Assembly (NCBI GenBank): GCA_028023455.1 | Contig: JAQFVV010012544.1 | Span: 622,001-686,000 of the forward strand | Origin: Epiperipatus broadwayi | Taxonomy: Eukaryota > Onychophora > Udeonychophora > Euonychophora > Peripatidae | Length of the DNA stretch: 64,000 nt | Direction of reading: 5' to 3' | Shown: in pieces, positions 27,029 through 37,449 of the stretch | Layout: each line of letters begins with the position of its first letter | Numbering within the stretch: the stretch's first letter is position 1 | Position numbers and translations under genes: made by a program | The notes under the pieces: generated by a model | What the model was told of the DNA's origin: nothing | Database searches by the model: none | The model's input: only the letters and a program-made list of their open reading frames with translations

Positions 27029-27490
27029 GCCAATAAACATCACATGACCACCATCTCTTATGCTTGTGTATAACTGTTGTTAAAACAGGCAAAACTCACT
27101 ATACATATACCACACACAGCAAGCTAGAGTAATCAATGGATGCCAGAAGGCTTGTGCATAAAATCCCCATCTAGTGCCTACTCATCCAATATCCCCAGAC
27201 TAGTTTCTGGCTCGTGGCCTTTATCGGTGAGGAGCCTTGGATCTGAGAGCACTGCATGTAGATCTTAGGATCTAATGCAACCCTCCAGCAGTCACCTTTT
27301 ATCTCCATTTAACTACAAACTGAAAACACCTTAATGTTTCCAATTCAAGCCCACCAGCTTATATAGTTACATGGGTCTGAACCCAGTTCAGTTCCCATAC
27401 AGTTTGGTGTGTTTGGTTCTTTAATAACCATAGCCACCAATATCCTTTTAGGCAGGATTGGTTTTAAGCCAATAAACATCATATGTTTTA
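27029..27490 (-). repeat. Repeat family C, copy 1 (non-autonomous, hammerhead-bearing)
   Basis: Read on the minus strand, it starts after TGATGTTTATTGGC, carries GATCCTAAGATCTACATGCA, a hammerhead motif, then GGATGAGTAGGCACTAGATG, and ends GATGGTGGTCATGTGATG. The same 14-mer TGATGTTTATTGGC stands at both ends, either a target-site duplication or a short terminal repeat. Copy 2 (32.35-33.15 kb) shares both ends and additionally has a LINE-like reading frame, so this copy looks like an internally deleted derivative. Confidence 0.75.
27184..27242 (-). ncRNA. Type I hammerhead ribozyme, two core mutations
   Basis: On the minus strand the core is CCGATAA (consensus CTGATGA; U4 and G8 mutated). 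Stem II is GGC/GCC with loop CACGA and an unpaired base pair position at its foot. GAA follows, then a loopless stem III ACT/AGT, with C17 at 27198. Stem I is two helices, TGGGGA with TCCTCA and TTGGAT with ATCCAA, separated by an internal loop of 2 and 3 bases, the usual layout of extended type I hammerheads. The paired architecture makes chance unlikely; the two core changes should abolish cleavage. Confidence 0.75.
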
Positions 27491-28849
27491 AAAATTAGAA
27501 AAGGTTATATAAAACTTTGTTTATTTGAGGGGGAAAATAGGTTTATCAAAAACCAAAAAAAAAACTAAAATGTTTGTGATTTTAGCACTTCAGTCATAGT
27601 ATTATTATTTTTTGTGGATTAAAATAGAAACTAAGAAGAAAAATATAGATAAACAATAATACTTAGAGATTCATTAAAACTGCATATATTAATGCTAAAC
27701 ATGTCTATGTTTTTTAGTTTAATAGGGTTTCAATTCATACTGTAATATAAAATAAAACAACAATATGGTGTTACACATTAATCATGGCATATTCAATTTC
27801 TGATTTAGATCTTTAGACACACTGACTTTATTAAAACTTTGAATATTTATTGTATTTATGCAGTGTCATCAACATTACAACCTCATAATCATCATCATCA
27901 TTATAATTATTAATATTATTGTTATTATTAGTATTGACTTTTTTTTTTTCATTTTAATGCTTATTCAAGACAAACCATTTTAAAATCACTTTTTATAGGT
28001 TTTCCAACTATCGTGATTGCAAAAGAGATCTTTAAAAATATTCTTTAAACATTTTGTGAAATAAAACTTCTGATCCAGGGAACAGATCTACTTTCACAAT
28101 AACTTATAACATGAGGTGATCAGGAAAACCAAGATTTTTATACTAGCAAAATGAATACTGCATAGAAAAAGGTAGAAACGTCTACATTAAGAAACAGTAT
28201 GTAGCTTTTGATGAAATCTTATATCTGAAGATCTGTTTAGTGTTTGAAATTTTTGAATTTTATTGGTGAATAAATTTAACAGTTAACATTTTATTCTTAT
28301 CTATTTATAAAAATAAGCAAATGTTACTACATGGTAATTATGCCTTCTTGTCTAATACGACCACTTATTTGGGGGAAAAAAATTTAATTACTACCTATTA
28401 GAAAAGTTGATTCATCTATTTAATATCTGAGGATGTATTCCTTTCATAGTTAGGTTTTTTATAAACATTCTCTTATCACATTTTAATTTAAAATAATATA
28501 AACTTATGTCAAAAATTTATAATTTATAAGTAATAATTTATCCTATCAAAAAATAAAATATTTTTAATGATAGAAATAAGCATACATATAATCCATAAAG
28601 ATAATTTCGTAGTTTTTAAAAGTCTAAAAGCAATGAGATTAAGATAAACTTTTTTAAAAACAAAAAAAAAAAAAAAGATTTACAATTTAATTGATTTTAT
28701 TAAATCAATTTTAGTCTCAAGTTTGTGAAAAATATCAATAATATAAAAATATAAAATTATTTGAATACAGAAAATAAATAAGTTAAAAAATTGATTTTTT
28801 TTTTTTTAAATAATCAATCAGTACTTACTATTTACTTTTAAATATAAGG
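27491..28849. other. AT-rich DNA, nothing recognised
   Basis: Simple A/T runs including a 15-A tract near 28662. No feature. Confidence 0.6.
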
Positions 28850-29190
28850 GATTTGAAATCAAACTTTCAAACCCCTTCACCATCCACACTATCTCATACA
28901 ACTGATACACATGACCACACACATTCAGAACAGTTAAATAATCAACAATATATGTATTTTGTACTAAACCAACATTCATCAGTTGGTCCAGATTACCATC
29001 TGCCATACAGATACATAATCAGTGCTCAGATTATATTAAGATAGCAAACCCTTATGCTTTAATGGACAGGTTTCAACCTACCCCAACCTCCAACTCTTCA
29101 GTCATCCATACCATTGAAAATCTGATGATAGAATTCCCAAATCCCACGCTAATGTCAATATTGTTGTCATGCCCATGTTGACTTGAAGAC
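28850..29190 (-). repeat. Repeat family A, copy 4
   Basis: One of the most complete copies. Order on the plus strand: GGGATTTGAAATCAAAC, ACCATCCACACTATCTCATA, the inverse hammerhead, TATATTAAGATAGCAAACC, then CTTCAGTCATCCATACCATT and TGTCAATATTGTTGTCATGC. Strand is that of the hammerhead. Confidence 0.85.
28943..29000 (-). ncRNA. Hammerhead ribozyme remnant (family A)
   Basis: CTGATGA is intact, stem II pairs ATGTT with a matching AGTA-containing strand, but the next core element is CAAAA instead of GAAA, so G12 is lost. Stem I strands TTG and CCAA remain. Confidence 0.6.
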
Positions 29191-29268
29191 ACTCTGACCC
29201 CTCATGTGTAGGACAGTATTCATTTAAATACCTAGAAGACAGAAGGGCATAATGCAGGTTTAATATGT

Positions 29269-29568
29269 AATATTTGAAATACCAGGCACTCTTAAACCTG
29301 AAGCCTAATTGTTAATATAGGGGTTTGAACTCAGACTTTCAAGCCCCTTCACCATCCACACTATCTCATACTACTGATACACATGCCACACATATGCAGA
29401 AATGATAAATAATCACCAATATACATATTTCATACTAAACCAGCACTCATCAGTTGGTCTGCAGGATGAAATAGTGTGGATGGTGAAGGGGCTTGGAAGT
29501 CTGAGTTCAAATCCTCTATATTTACAATTAAGCTCCAGGTTTAAGAGTGCCTGGCATTTCAAGTATTT
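29269..29568. repeat. Repeat family A, copy 5 (fold-back)
   Basis: Arms 29269-29369 and 29466-29568 are inverse copies of the family A end (CACCATCCACACTATCTCAT on the left, its inverse on the right). The 96-bp centre contains a hammerhead on the minus strand. Flanking AT-rich DNA differs, so the inverted unit is bounded at its ends. Confidence 0.85.
29412..29462 (-). ncRNA. Type I hammerhead ribozyme, intact core (family A)
   Basis: On the minus strand CTGATGA (29453-29447) is followed by stem II GTGCT/AGTAT with loop GGTTT (includes G-U pairs), GAA (29431-29429), stem III ATA/TAT with loop TG, and cleavage nucleotide A17 at 29420. Stem I begins TTGG paired with CCAA; the outer part of stem I is removed by the fold-back junction. 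All core residues are present. Self-cleavage is inferred. Confidence 0.75.
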
Positions 29569-29839
29569 ACTTTTAAAAAAAAATAGTGATTATTTTTTTT
29601 ACTAAAACATGTTTTTTTTTGCAAAATGTTAAAAAGCAAACAATTTTTTAATACTAAATTACTTCAAAAGCTTTTATTTTAAAGAAACAAAGAAAGAATA
29701 TGAGCATTTAGTGTAAGAATATTTATCCAAAGACAATAAAAAAGTCATCGTATGTTTTGCATAATATATATATACTGTAAAATTATATATTGATTAAATA
29801 ACTAATAATAGCAACATTATTAGAAAATAATTCCAATAT

Positions 29840-30170
29840 CAATAATTTCATTCTGCCGTCAAGGCAACTTCCTTTTAACAATAAAGGTGCAATTCCACTT
29901 TTATTTCTGGTCCAATATATTTATATCGACACTAAAGATTGCAACTTTCTTATGAAAAAAAAAAACATTCCAACTTGACCATAGTGACTGAAATTATTGA
30001 TACAAAGAAGTTTAACTAAACTTCTTTAAACAGGTGAGTATAACCTGGTGTGAATGCAAACTAGTAAATAGTCAATTGTAACATTCCAACAGTAATTATA
30101 ACTTTCAAATTGCAGTCCAACAATGTATTACTTAAATAATAAGTGTAATTATGCTCAATGCTAGATAGGT
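29840..30170 (+). repeat. Repeat family B, copy 3
   Basis: Single-arm copy, matching the left arm of the 5.5 kb palindrome and the reverse of 6.5-6.7 kb: GTCAAGGCAACTTCC, ACACTAAAGATTGCAACTT, AGTTTAACTAAACTTCTTTA, TAGTCAATTGTAACATTCC. Confidence 0.75.
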
Positions 30171-30652
30171 TTATAAATAAATTCTTAAAAATCAGTCGAT
30201 ACTTAGACACTTCCAATATCAATAACGTTCAACAAAACTCAACTTAATTATATAGGGAAATGTTTGCTTTTAAAAACAAGAAAAGATAATAGAAACAAGA
30301 GAAATATCCTTTGATTAATAAAAGTAACAAAATAAAATATGTTCAAATATAAAACAAAATATTTTTATCATATACAAGATATTATAAAATATTTTTACCA
30401 TATTTCTACAACTGATAAAAATTTCTATAAGATCCACACTGAATAAATGGCAATTATGCACTAAAACATAGGTTCATTAAAAAAACAAATGAAAAATAAA
30501 AATGAAAACAAAATAATTAAAGCTAATATCAAAATACAAAACAGCAGTAGTTTCCATTCTTTACAACAGATTGTGCTTTTCAAATATCAGCAAATTTATT
30601 TTTCAAAACATTAAATAGTTATGTATAATGTTTACTGAGTTGCTTTTTATTT
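30171..30652. other. AT-rich DNA, nothing recognised
   Basis: No feature up to the target-site duplication of the next SINE. Confidence 0.6.
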
Positions 30653-30763
30653 ATTTATTTTTTTAAAGTGTCATAGCATCGGCCAAGATGCAAACTCGCA
30701 ACCCGGGCAACTGCCTGCAAGTGCAAGATGGTTGCGCTGACCTCTCGACCACCAATGCAAGAT
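30653..30763 (-). repeat. tRNA-derived SINE, copy 2, with target-site duplication
   Basis: Minus-strand head TTGGTGGTCGAGAGGTCAGC, B-box region near GGGTTGCGAGTTTGC, tail ending at T-rich (plus strand) sequence. A 15-bp duplication AGTTGCTTTTTATTT flanks it at 30638-30652 and 30764-30778, showing retroposition and fixing the ends. Confidence 0.92.
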
Positions 30764-32158
30764 AGTTGCTTTTTATTTTCCGTAAAGTTGCTAAAAGCTA
30801 ACAATAAAATTAAAAAGTATATTCAATTAAAAATATAATTCTAATTTCTATTAAAACAGATATTAAATCATTTTTATATACTTTTAATAATAATATATTT
30901 TTAAAAATGTCCAATTATTTTTTTAAATTATCATTTTTTAATATTCTAAGCTGTTTCTAGATATTTTTTCCAAAAAAAAACAATCCTAAGGAAAAGAATA
31001 TGATTAATTTTTTGAGTTTTATCTTAAATAGTTTTATTGTTAGTTCCATGGCAACAAACAACTATATTATTGTTTAATTTTATTGCAATAAAAAAAGTGT
31101 ATTTAAATAAATGGATTAGGTAATTTTTACTAATGTTAAAAGTATACTAAATTAGTGGTTCTGAATTAGAGAATATCTTTTCTGGATCATTGGTTCTCTA
31201 ATATAGAGCATAATTATTATTTTGCAGAAAAAATCTATTATACATCTGTGGCTGTCAACGCAATAAAACAATTTTTACACTAAAATAAAACTATTTCTTT
31301 CACTAAATTAGGATATAAAAAAGGTGTTTTCCAATATTAATAGTACCAAAAGTCTTAAATATATTTGTAAACAAAAACTGGCATGCAAAGATTAGACAAA
31401 AGTCGTCCAGTACCTATATGAGACATTAGCTAAATTTCCAATTTATCAATTGAGTCAGAATAATATTTCTTGTATAAAATTTCCTATCAAGAATGCTATA
31501 TATATAGACTATTTTGGTAGTGTTAAAAATGCAAGATTATATGCCTTTTTATAATAAAATTGTATTTTTTAAATGCAAATAGTTACCTGGTATGTGTCTT
31601 ACATTAATATATTTGTTACAATATTGGTGGAATAAGGTCTTTTTATTATACAATTGTTATTTTAAAAACAAGTAATATGTTTTCACAATAGTTATCACTC
31701 CAAATTCATTAGTCTTACATTAAAATAATTATTATACTTTGGGCTCTTAAGTAGTATTTTTAATTGTTGCAGATTTATATATAGATAAGTTTTTGATTCA
31801 GCTTTAAAAAATATAATTATTTAATATTTATGAGAACAAAAACTAAACTAAGTTTTAACAATGTGAAATTAATCAAAATATTTGAATTGATAAAACATTT
31901 TTTGATAAATAACATTAGCATCAATCAATATTTTTGTTCCTTTGAATCAATTGTGCAATACTATTAAATGTTATATAGATTTGTTTTTTTACTCAGCTTT
32001 TAAAAATTTAATCATTTAATATTTAATTTAAATTATAATAACTCATGAATTTAAATTAAGTATTTATCAAGTAGCCATAATAGGTAAATAATGTTAGAAT
32101 TTTTCATTAGTAATATATATTATATTTTTTGGGGGTTAATTAAACAAAGCCTCTTTAA
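30764..32158. other. AT-rich DNA with weak repeats
   Basis: Two diverged stretches (31750-31830, 31985-32035) resemble 33370-33450, part of unclassified repeat E. An RFX X-box-like GTTCCATGGCAAC sits at about 31045, isolated and one base short of consensus. Confidence 0.45.
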
Positions 32159-32210
32159 TGAAGCATATTGTATTATGTTAATTTAAATTAACATAATACA
32201 ATATGCTTCA
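32159..32210. repeat. Perfect 52-bp palindrome, no spacer
   Basis: 26 bases from TGAAGCATATTG to TTAATTT are followed immediately by their exact reverse complement, ending CAATATGCTTCA. No mismatch and no loop. Confidence 0.95.
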
Positions 32211-32344
32211 AATTCACTTTATTAGCTATATCTTGCACAAACTGTTTCTATGTTTTAAAAATTAGAATGTAATTATAATATATAAAAGCCAAACATACTA
32301 CTTCTTGAATTTTTTCAGGTTTAAATGTCATATTTATTTAAAAT

Positions 32345-33150
32345 GATTAGAGTTATAAAACCACCAAAACAACACATGATCACCATTTCTTATGTTAATA
32401 TGAGTATTAAATAGCAGTAGATGATGTGATGTGATGTACTGTAGCTTCTTCTTAAACAAAGTCAAGAATCTATCAGCAATTATGCCCAGAAAAACCTGTT
32501 AGCTATTTAATTTTACATTCCCCAGTCTAAGTTTTTCCATATTCTACTCCATCCCATTTCCACAACATAATCTGTATCAACTCTATGACCTTTATATCTA
32601 AATCTCCTTTATCTTTTTTTCCAAACCCAGCATAAAAAACAACAATCCACTTTCTGTATAATCACTTTTTTCATATTTATTCTTACATAACATCATTATA
32701 TGTGCCCCTTCTGTTTTCAAGCATTTACATTCAATTAACAGATGCCTAATATGTTCTCTTCCTTCCTTACATAATTTACAGACTAAATTACCCATATTTT
32801 TCTATTTAAATGTATATTCTGTTGTTGCTAAAGATCCTGCTCGAGCCTTAAACAAACCATTCATATACCTAGTGACACCTGTTGAAAGCCTTCAAAATCA
32901 ATGAAAACAAGGTTTGTGTACAAAATCTCTATCGCTTTGGATCAAAGAGCATTTCACCTAGATCTTAGGATTCAATTCATCTTTCCAGCAGCCACCTTTT
33001 GTCTATTTAGTTAACTATAAAGCTAAGAACCAAGTTAAAAATAATAAATAATTTCAATCCAAGATTTTTGGTGGGTTTTTGTTTTTTAAAAACTATAGTC
33101 ATTATTCTATAGGCAAGACTGATATAAAACCACCAAAATATCACATGATT
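32345..33150 (-). repeat. Repeat family C, copy 2 (with LINE-like ORF remnant)
   Basis: Minus strand: 5' end after ATCATGTGATATTTTGGTGG, leader homologous to copy 1 (CCTAAGATCTAGGTGAAATG), LINE-like coding remnant, 3' tail ending ATGGTGATCATGTG then TTTTGGTGGTTTTATA. Nearly the same 25-bp text occurs at both ends. The hammerhead present in copy 1 is precisely missing (about 65 bases deleted near 32932). Confidence 0.75.
32540..32885 (-). pseudogene. LINE C-terminal zinc-knuckle remnant
   Basis: Minus-strand translation from 32880 gives FKARAGSLATTEYTF, a stop, then CKLCKEGREHIRHLLIEC, followed by LGLEKKIKEI and a stop at 32598. The FKARAG...T pattern followed by C-x2-C, then H-x4-C is the usual end of many non-LTR retrotransposon ORF2 proteins, after the RT domain, and is thought to bind nucleic acid. 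Only this last part remains, with an in-frame stop before the knuckle. It lies between a family C leader and a family C 3' tail in the same orientation, suggesting family C is a LINE. The clade is not clear to me. Confidence 0.75.
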
Positions 33151-33154
33151 ACCC

Positions 33155-33235
33155 TTTCCTATGGTGATAGTGGATGATTAGGCCCTAGATAAGGATTTAT
33201 GCACAAACCTTCTTGCATCCTTTGATTACTAAGGT
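33155..33235 (+). repeat. Repeat family C, copy 3 (short, opposite orientation)
   Basis: GGATGATTAGGCCCTAGATA, then TTTATGCACAAACCTTCTTG matches copy 1 immediately downstream of its hammerhead. It starts almost at the predicted ribozyme stem I end and is joined head-to-head with copy 2. Confidence 0.7.
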
Positions 33236-33289
33236 TTGAACTGGATAGCAATACCCTATGGAAAATTTGCTAATGTCATGGTTAGAGTT

Positions 33290-34060
33290 AATATTTAATA
33301 TTGCATATTTGGAGATTGAGCTTAATGAAACATTTTAAAAATATAATATAGATTAGGTACCTTTGATTTAGTGTTTTTAATTGTTGTAGGTTTAGAAATA
33401 GCTAAGTTCCATTCTTCAGCTTTAAAATTATAATTATTTAACATAGACCATCTATATAAAAACATTTCTAAGTATTCACTAGCAGTAGATAATAATGTTA
33501 ACATCTCTTGTCAGTAGTCTATATTCCTGCTTTTTTATTAACTAAATAAAGTTTTTAATTAATATGTGATATGGTCTCCTTCAAAGTCTATATCTTATAC
33601 AATCTATTTCAATATCTTGCAAATTAAAAAGAGATAACAATCCATATAAATCAAGGCATGTAACTTTTGAATCTCTTTAGTTTAAATATATTCATATTTA
33701 TTACAAAGTGCATGCCTGGAATTTTCTTACTCATATTTTTTTGACAAAAATATTTGAAAAGATAAAAAACTTCAAATAAATAACATTAAAATTAAACCAT
33801 AATTTTGATCTTTAAAATCTTTTGTTAGTAATCTATATTCTAGATGTTTTACTAATTAAATGAAATTTTGAATTAACATGTAATATATAATCCACTTCAA
33901 ATTATTAATTTCATAGTCTATATAATGCACAAGGCACTTTATATTTTGCAAATTCTTGAATTTCTTCAGATTTAAACAGCTCCACACTAATTTCAGACTG
34001 CATATCTAGACTTGAAATTTCAAAGCACAAGTCCAGAGGTTAATAAAATGTTATGAAAAC
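33290..34060. repeat. Unclassified repeat E, two diverged units
   Basis: 33500-33680 and 33820-33990 share TAGTAATCTATATTC-like text, a TTTTACTAATTAAAT-type stretch, ATGTAATAT...CACTTCAAA and TTGCAAATT. The same tail text (CTTGAATTTTTTCAGGTTTAA) occurs at 32306. A 60-codon frame on the minus strand (33322-33504) includes AEEWNLAISKPTTIKN and is not recognised. Confidence 0.45.
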
Positions 34061-34651
34061 AGAATACATATATAAATCAAGATAGATTTGAATCATGTTT
34101 CCACTCAAATTGTTTCAATTCTCAATTGTATCATTACAAGGAGAACATGTTGATTTACAGCATTTTTTACCTAAACACATTAAATACAATGATATGTATA
34201 TAGTATACTGTGCAAGTCAAAGAAGTCAAAATATACACTCCTATGTAGTAAAATTGCATTTACTACTTTTCAAACAAAATGCTTTGTATTAAAATATTAT
34301 ATATGTGTGTGTGTGTATAAGTGACATGTTACCCAGGTTGATCAATGGATAATTTATTGTTCTAAAACTATATACAGACATTTAGGCTGCAACACATTAG
34401 CCATCAACTGAGTAATGGATATTATAAAAACAATTCTAGAGACACTATAGACATTAGTGTACAACAAGATTGAAACTTCTATGTGATAACGTGATGCGGC
34501 CAAATGTCAGTATATATTTTTACTACAATAAATTATAGAGGGTTGAACCCAGATATGTCATTTATATTTGTAGCCTGTGAAAATCCTCATTTTAACATAT
34601 AGTATATATATACAGGGATTTTTTCTAAATAACAGAAGATGCCAGAACTCA
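34061..34651. other. AT-rich DNA with short (TG)n
   Basis: A short TGTGTG run at 34303-34314 is the only simple repeat; no gene. Confidence 0.55.
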
Positions 34652-34750
34652 CTTTTTTTTTCATGTGTCAATGCATCGTCGAGGAAGTGAACCCGCAAAC
34701 CCAGGACAACTGCTTGTAAGGCAACTGTGCTGACCATTCGGCCACCAACT
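34652..34750 (-). repeat. tRNA-derived SINE, copy 3
   Basis: Minus-strand order: TTGGTGGCCGAATGGTCAGC, TTACAAGCAGTTGTCCTGGG, GGGTTCACTTCC (B box), GCATTGACACATGAAAAAA. Same family as copies at 10.45, 30.65, 43.52 and 46.74 kb. No clear duplication of the target. Confidence 0.88.
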
Positions 34751-35039
34751 TCTTGTCAAACTTTTTACTGTAGAATATTATATTCAAATATCATTTAAAT
34801 GAAATTTAAAGCAGCTTTTCCAATGCTATGAAACAAAGCAATTCAATAAAATTTATCATATTCTTTTATTTATGTTAAACATGTCAAATCTAAAGTTAAA
34901 TAAATAAATATAAATATACAACTGGTAATTAAATATAAAATGAAATTGTAAAACTTTATATAACTGAATAAAAATTTATAGTGATTTCCTAAGTTTTGTC
35001 CAATTTTTGTTTGACAAATCATCTTGATTCATTTTCTTA
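34751..35039. other. AT-rich DNA, nothing recognised
   Basis: Short spacer between SINE and hAT pseudogene; no feature. Confidence 0.6.
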
Positions 35040-36975
35040 TTGTTAGTATTTATGGCAGAATGATGTCTTCTGAGTAACTACAGATCAACATATTTTGAAG
35101 AATCAAAGTCAAAGATGGATTGAAGAGTTTGATGAACAAAAGTGCCAAAACTGTTTTGACCTCATTAGGGTAATAATTAAAAACATTTGTGAAAACCCAC
35201 ATTCACATTTATTTGAAGAAATGGAAATAGAATTCATAGCATATATCAAATGCAATAGCATTTCAGAGTATGCCTTTTCAAGAATATATTCATGAAATCC
35301 ACGAATCATTTCTTTTTCATTTAGTTGTAATCTGATTAACATAATTCCATCTCTATCAAATGTCAAACTAAATATCAATATCTTCAGGCCAATATTTTTG
35401 GTCAAGTACATCAGGCAAAGTGCAAACTCAACATATCTAGAATCCTTTTTTCAATTGACTCTTTCAAAGTGGTATAAAATGTTTTCAGATCAATGGGAGG
35501 ATCATTTTTTGAAACTTTCATGTAAAGTGAAACTTCACAAAAAATGCAGATTGTGTACAGCAACTTTAGCACATTTATAAAAGGCTCCAAAATTCTGTTT
35601 TCTTTCTTCAAAAATTTGAACTAGTGCATGTATTTTTTGATTTGCAATGTAGGTTCACATTACGATCTTGTAGATCCATACATAGTTCTGACAATCACGG
35701 ACAGCATTATACATCAATTCTAGATTCAATAAAAATGCTGTAGATACTATTTTTTTCTTTAATCCATCATAAGTATTTTTATCATTTTTATCTCTTGTAG
35801 GATCATTCATTGATTCTTCAAAAAGATGCACAAGTTTCAAAATTATTCCACATAGCCAAAACTGAATGAAAACTATATACCATCTGTCTAGGAATTAAAA
35901 CTCTTCCAATTTTTAGCAGCTCAACACCTAATGATTCTGCACATTTATATCCCTTACTGATAATTCTAATCTATGATTAACACAATACCAAACTATAATG
36001 AAAGGAAATTTTTGTGTCAGCAATTCTTTCATTCTAGTTTTACATCCTAATGTCACAGCAGCACCGTTGAATGTGACCAAAATTAAATATTTTTTTAAAT
36101 AATCTTCTGTCATCCCATAAAATTCAAAACAGTGGAGTAAGAATTCAAATATTCCTTTTGGCATTACATTTTCAAGTTTGATCAAGTCCAAAAATAAATT
36201 AGTCAGTAATTTCATTTCAACACTTTTGACACCACATTGGGTTGTTTTTATTGTTTATGGTAGTTGATTCATCAATTATCAATGAAATTATATTTTTCAA
36301 TTGAACAATTTCTTTGAATATTTTTTCTCATTTCATCATTTATATGATTCACGATATTAATACATGCATTTGTGGAATAAAGAATACAACCCATTTCAAT
36401 TTCATTCAGTTCTTGCATATCAATTTCAAATTATAAAAGTAGAGAATAATTGATTTTCATTTGCTACTTTATATGCACCTTGAAAAATTTTTGTTGATAT
36501 TACTTTTTTGTAAGGTAATGAATTTTAAAAATTGTTTTCAATCTTTTTTTTTTTTTTTTTACTTCAAAAATAATTTTTAATGCTTCTTTGTGTTCAGCAA
36601 ATTCTCTATGATTGGAAGATTTTTGTTGAAGTGAGTTCAGTTGTAATTTCCTATCTTTCACAGAATAGGTAATTTTATTGTTAGCTCATTCTTTGAAAAT
36701 TTTCATTCCAATTGTTGATTCAGTTCCAAACATTCTAATGTTTCTGTGAGGTGTACAGTCAACTCTTATTTTGTGTTTTTTGAACAAAAAATATTTTTTG
36801 ATCCAATGACCAGAAATATATCCAATCATTTTGAGTTCAGAATTGCATCTCAAGATTCACTTGAGATGATTCAGAAACATCAACTTGCACCAATATTTCC
36901 ATATTTTCTGTCATTATTTTGGACTTTCTATTAGTGGGACTGCCAAGTGAGAAGTAACTGGAAATGTTCTTCATT
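35040..36975 (-). pseudogene. hAT-superfamily transposase pseudogene (KIAA1586/ZNF862-like)
   Basis: hAT transposases cut and paste DNA through an RNase H-like fold interrupted by an all-alpha insertion. Minus-strand pieces appear in the expected order. Near 36970 is MKNISSYFS; near 36650 is LQLNSLQQKSSNHREFAEHK. At 36215-35928 are FLDLIKLENVMPKGIFEFLL, then VTFNGAAVTLG with IIVWYCVNHRLELSV. At 35840-35655 are FEESMNDPTRDKND and LLNLELMYNAV. At 35411-35109 are LQLNEKEMIRGFHEY and a C-terminal dimerisation segment NSISISSNKCECGFSQM. At 35040 is a LLRRHHSA tail. Frames shift several times and carry stops, and a poly-T tract interrupts it near 36548. The family's usual SDGA motif reads FNGA. No intact terminal inverted repeats were found. 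It is dead; the KIAA1586/ZNF862-like subfamily assignment rests on the VWYCVNHRLEL and CERGFSQM-type signatures. Confidence 0.88.
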
Positions 36976-37449
36976 TTTAACCTTGGATTAAACTTTTACA
37001 CTAAAAAATAAATAAATAAAAATAACAATGTCAAATACATAAAAATAAAGAAATTAAATATTTCACACATATTCAATCGCTACACAGGTGCATTCAATCA
37101 CAAACATCAGTCATTACTGGCTGCACATGCATTTATGTAATCAGCTGTTGACCACAAGCAACAAATGAGAAAGTAAATACACCCACTTCTCACTACATGA
37201 GAGTGCCAATTTCGAATTTATTCACATTTTATCTGATTTGTAAAACACTATATTCTTTTATTGGTTTGAATTATATAAATATGGATTGTTATTTTGTACA
37301 TGCGATACCGCTTCATATAATTACATTTAAAACAGTAAAAATACACTAAAAATGTGCCAAAACAAATTTTGTGCCAAGACATCTAAAAAAAAGTTTTTAT
37401 AGTTTAATTCTACCATGAATAAATTATTGTTAGCACTTTATAATGCTGT
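36976..37449. other. AT-rich DNA, nothing recognised
   Basis: Upstream of the hAT remnant; could hold its 5' end, but no terminal inverted repeat is evident. Confidence 0.5.

Noticed and set aside
28850-30170. CRISPR array or tandem array interpretation of the repeated family A and B text
   Set aside because: Copies are diverged, in both orientations and irregularly spaced; dispersed eukaryotic repeats explain them.
31040-31060. RFX X-box-like site GTTCCATGGCAAC
   Set aside because: One base short of the palindromic consensus and isolated in noncoding DNA; chance cannot be excluded.
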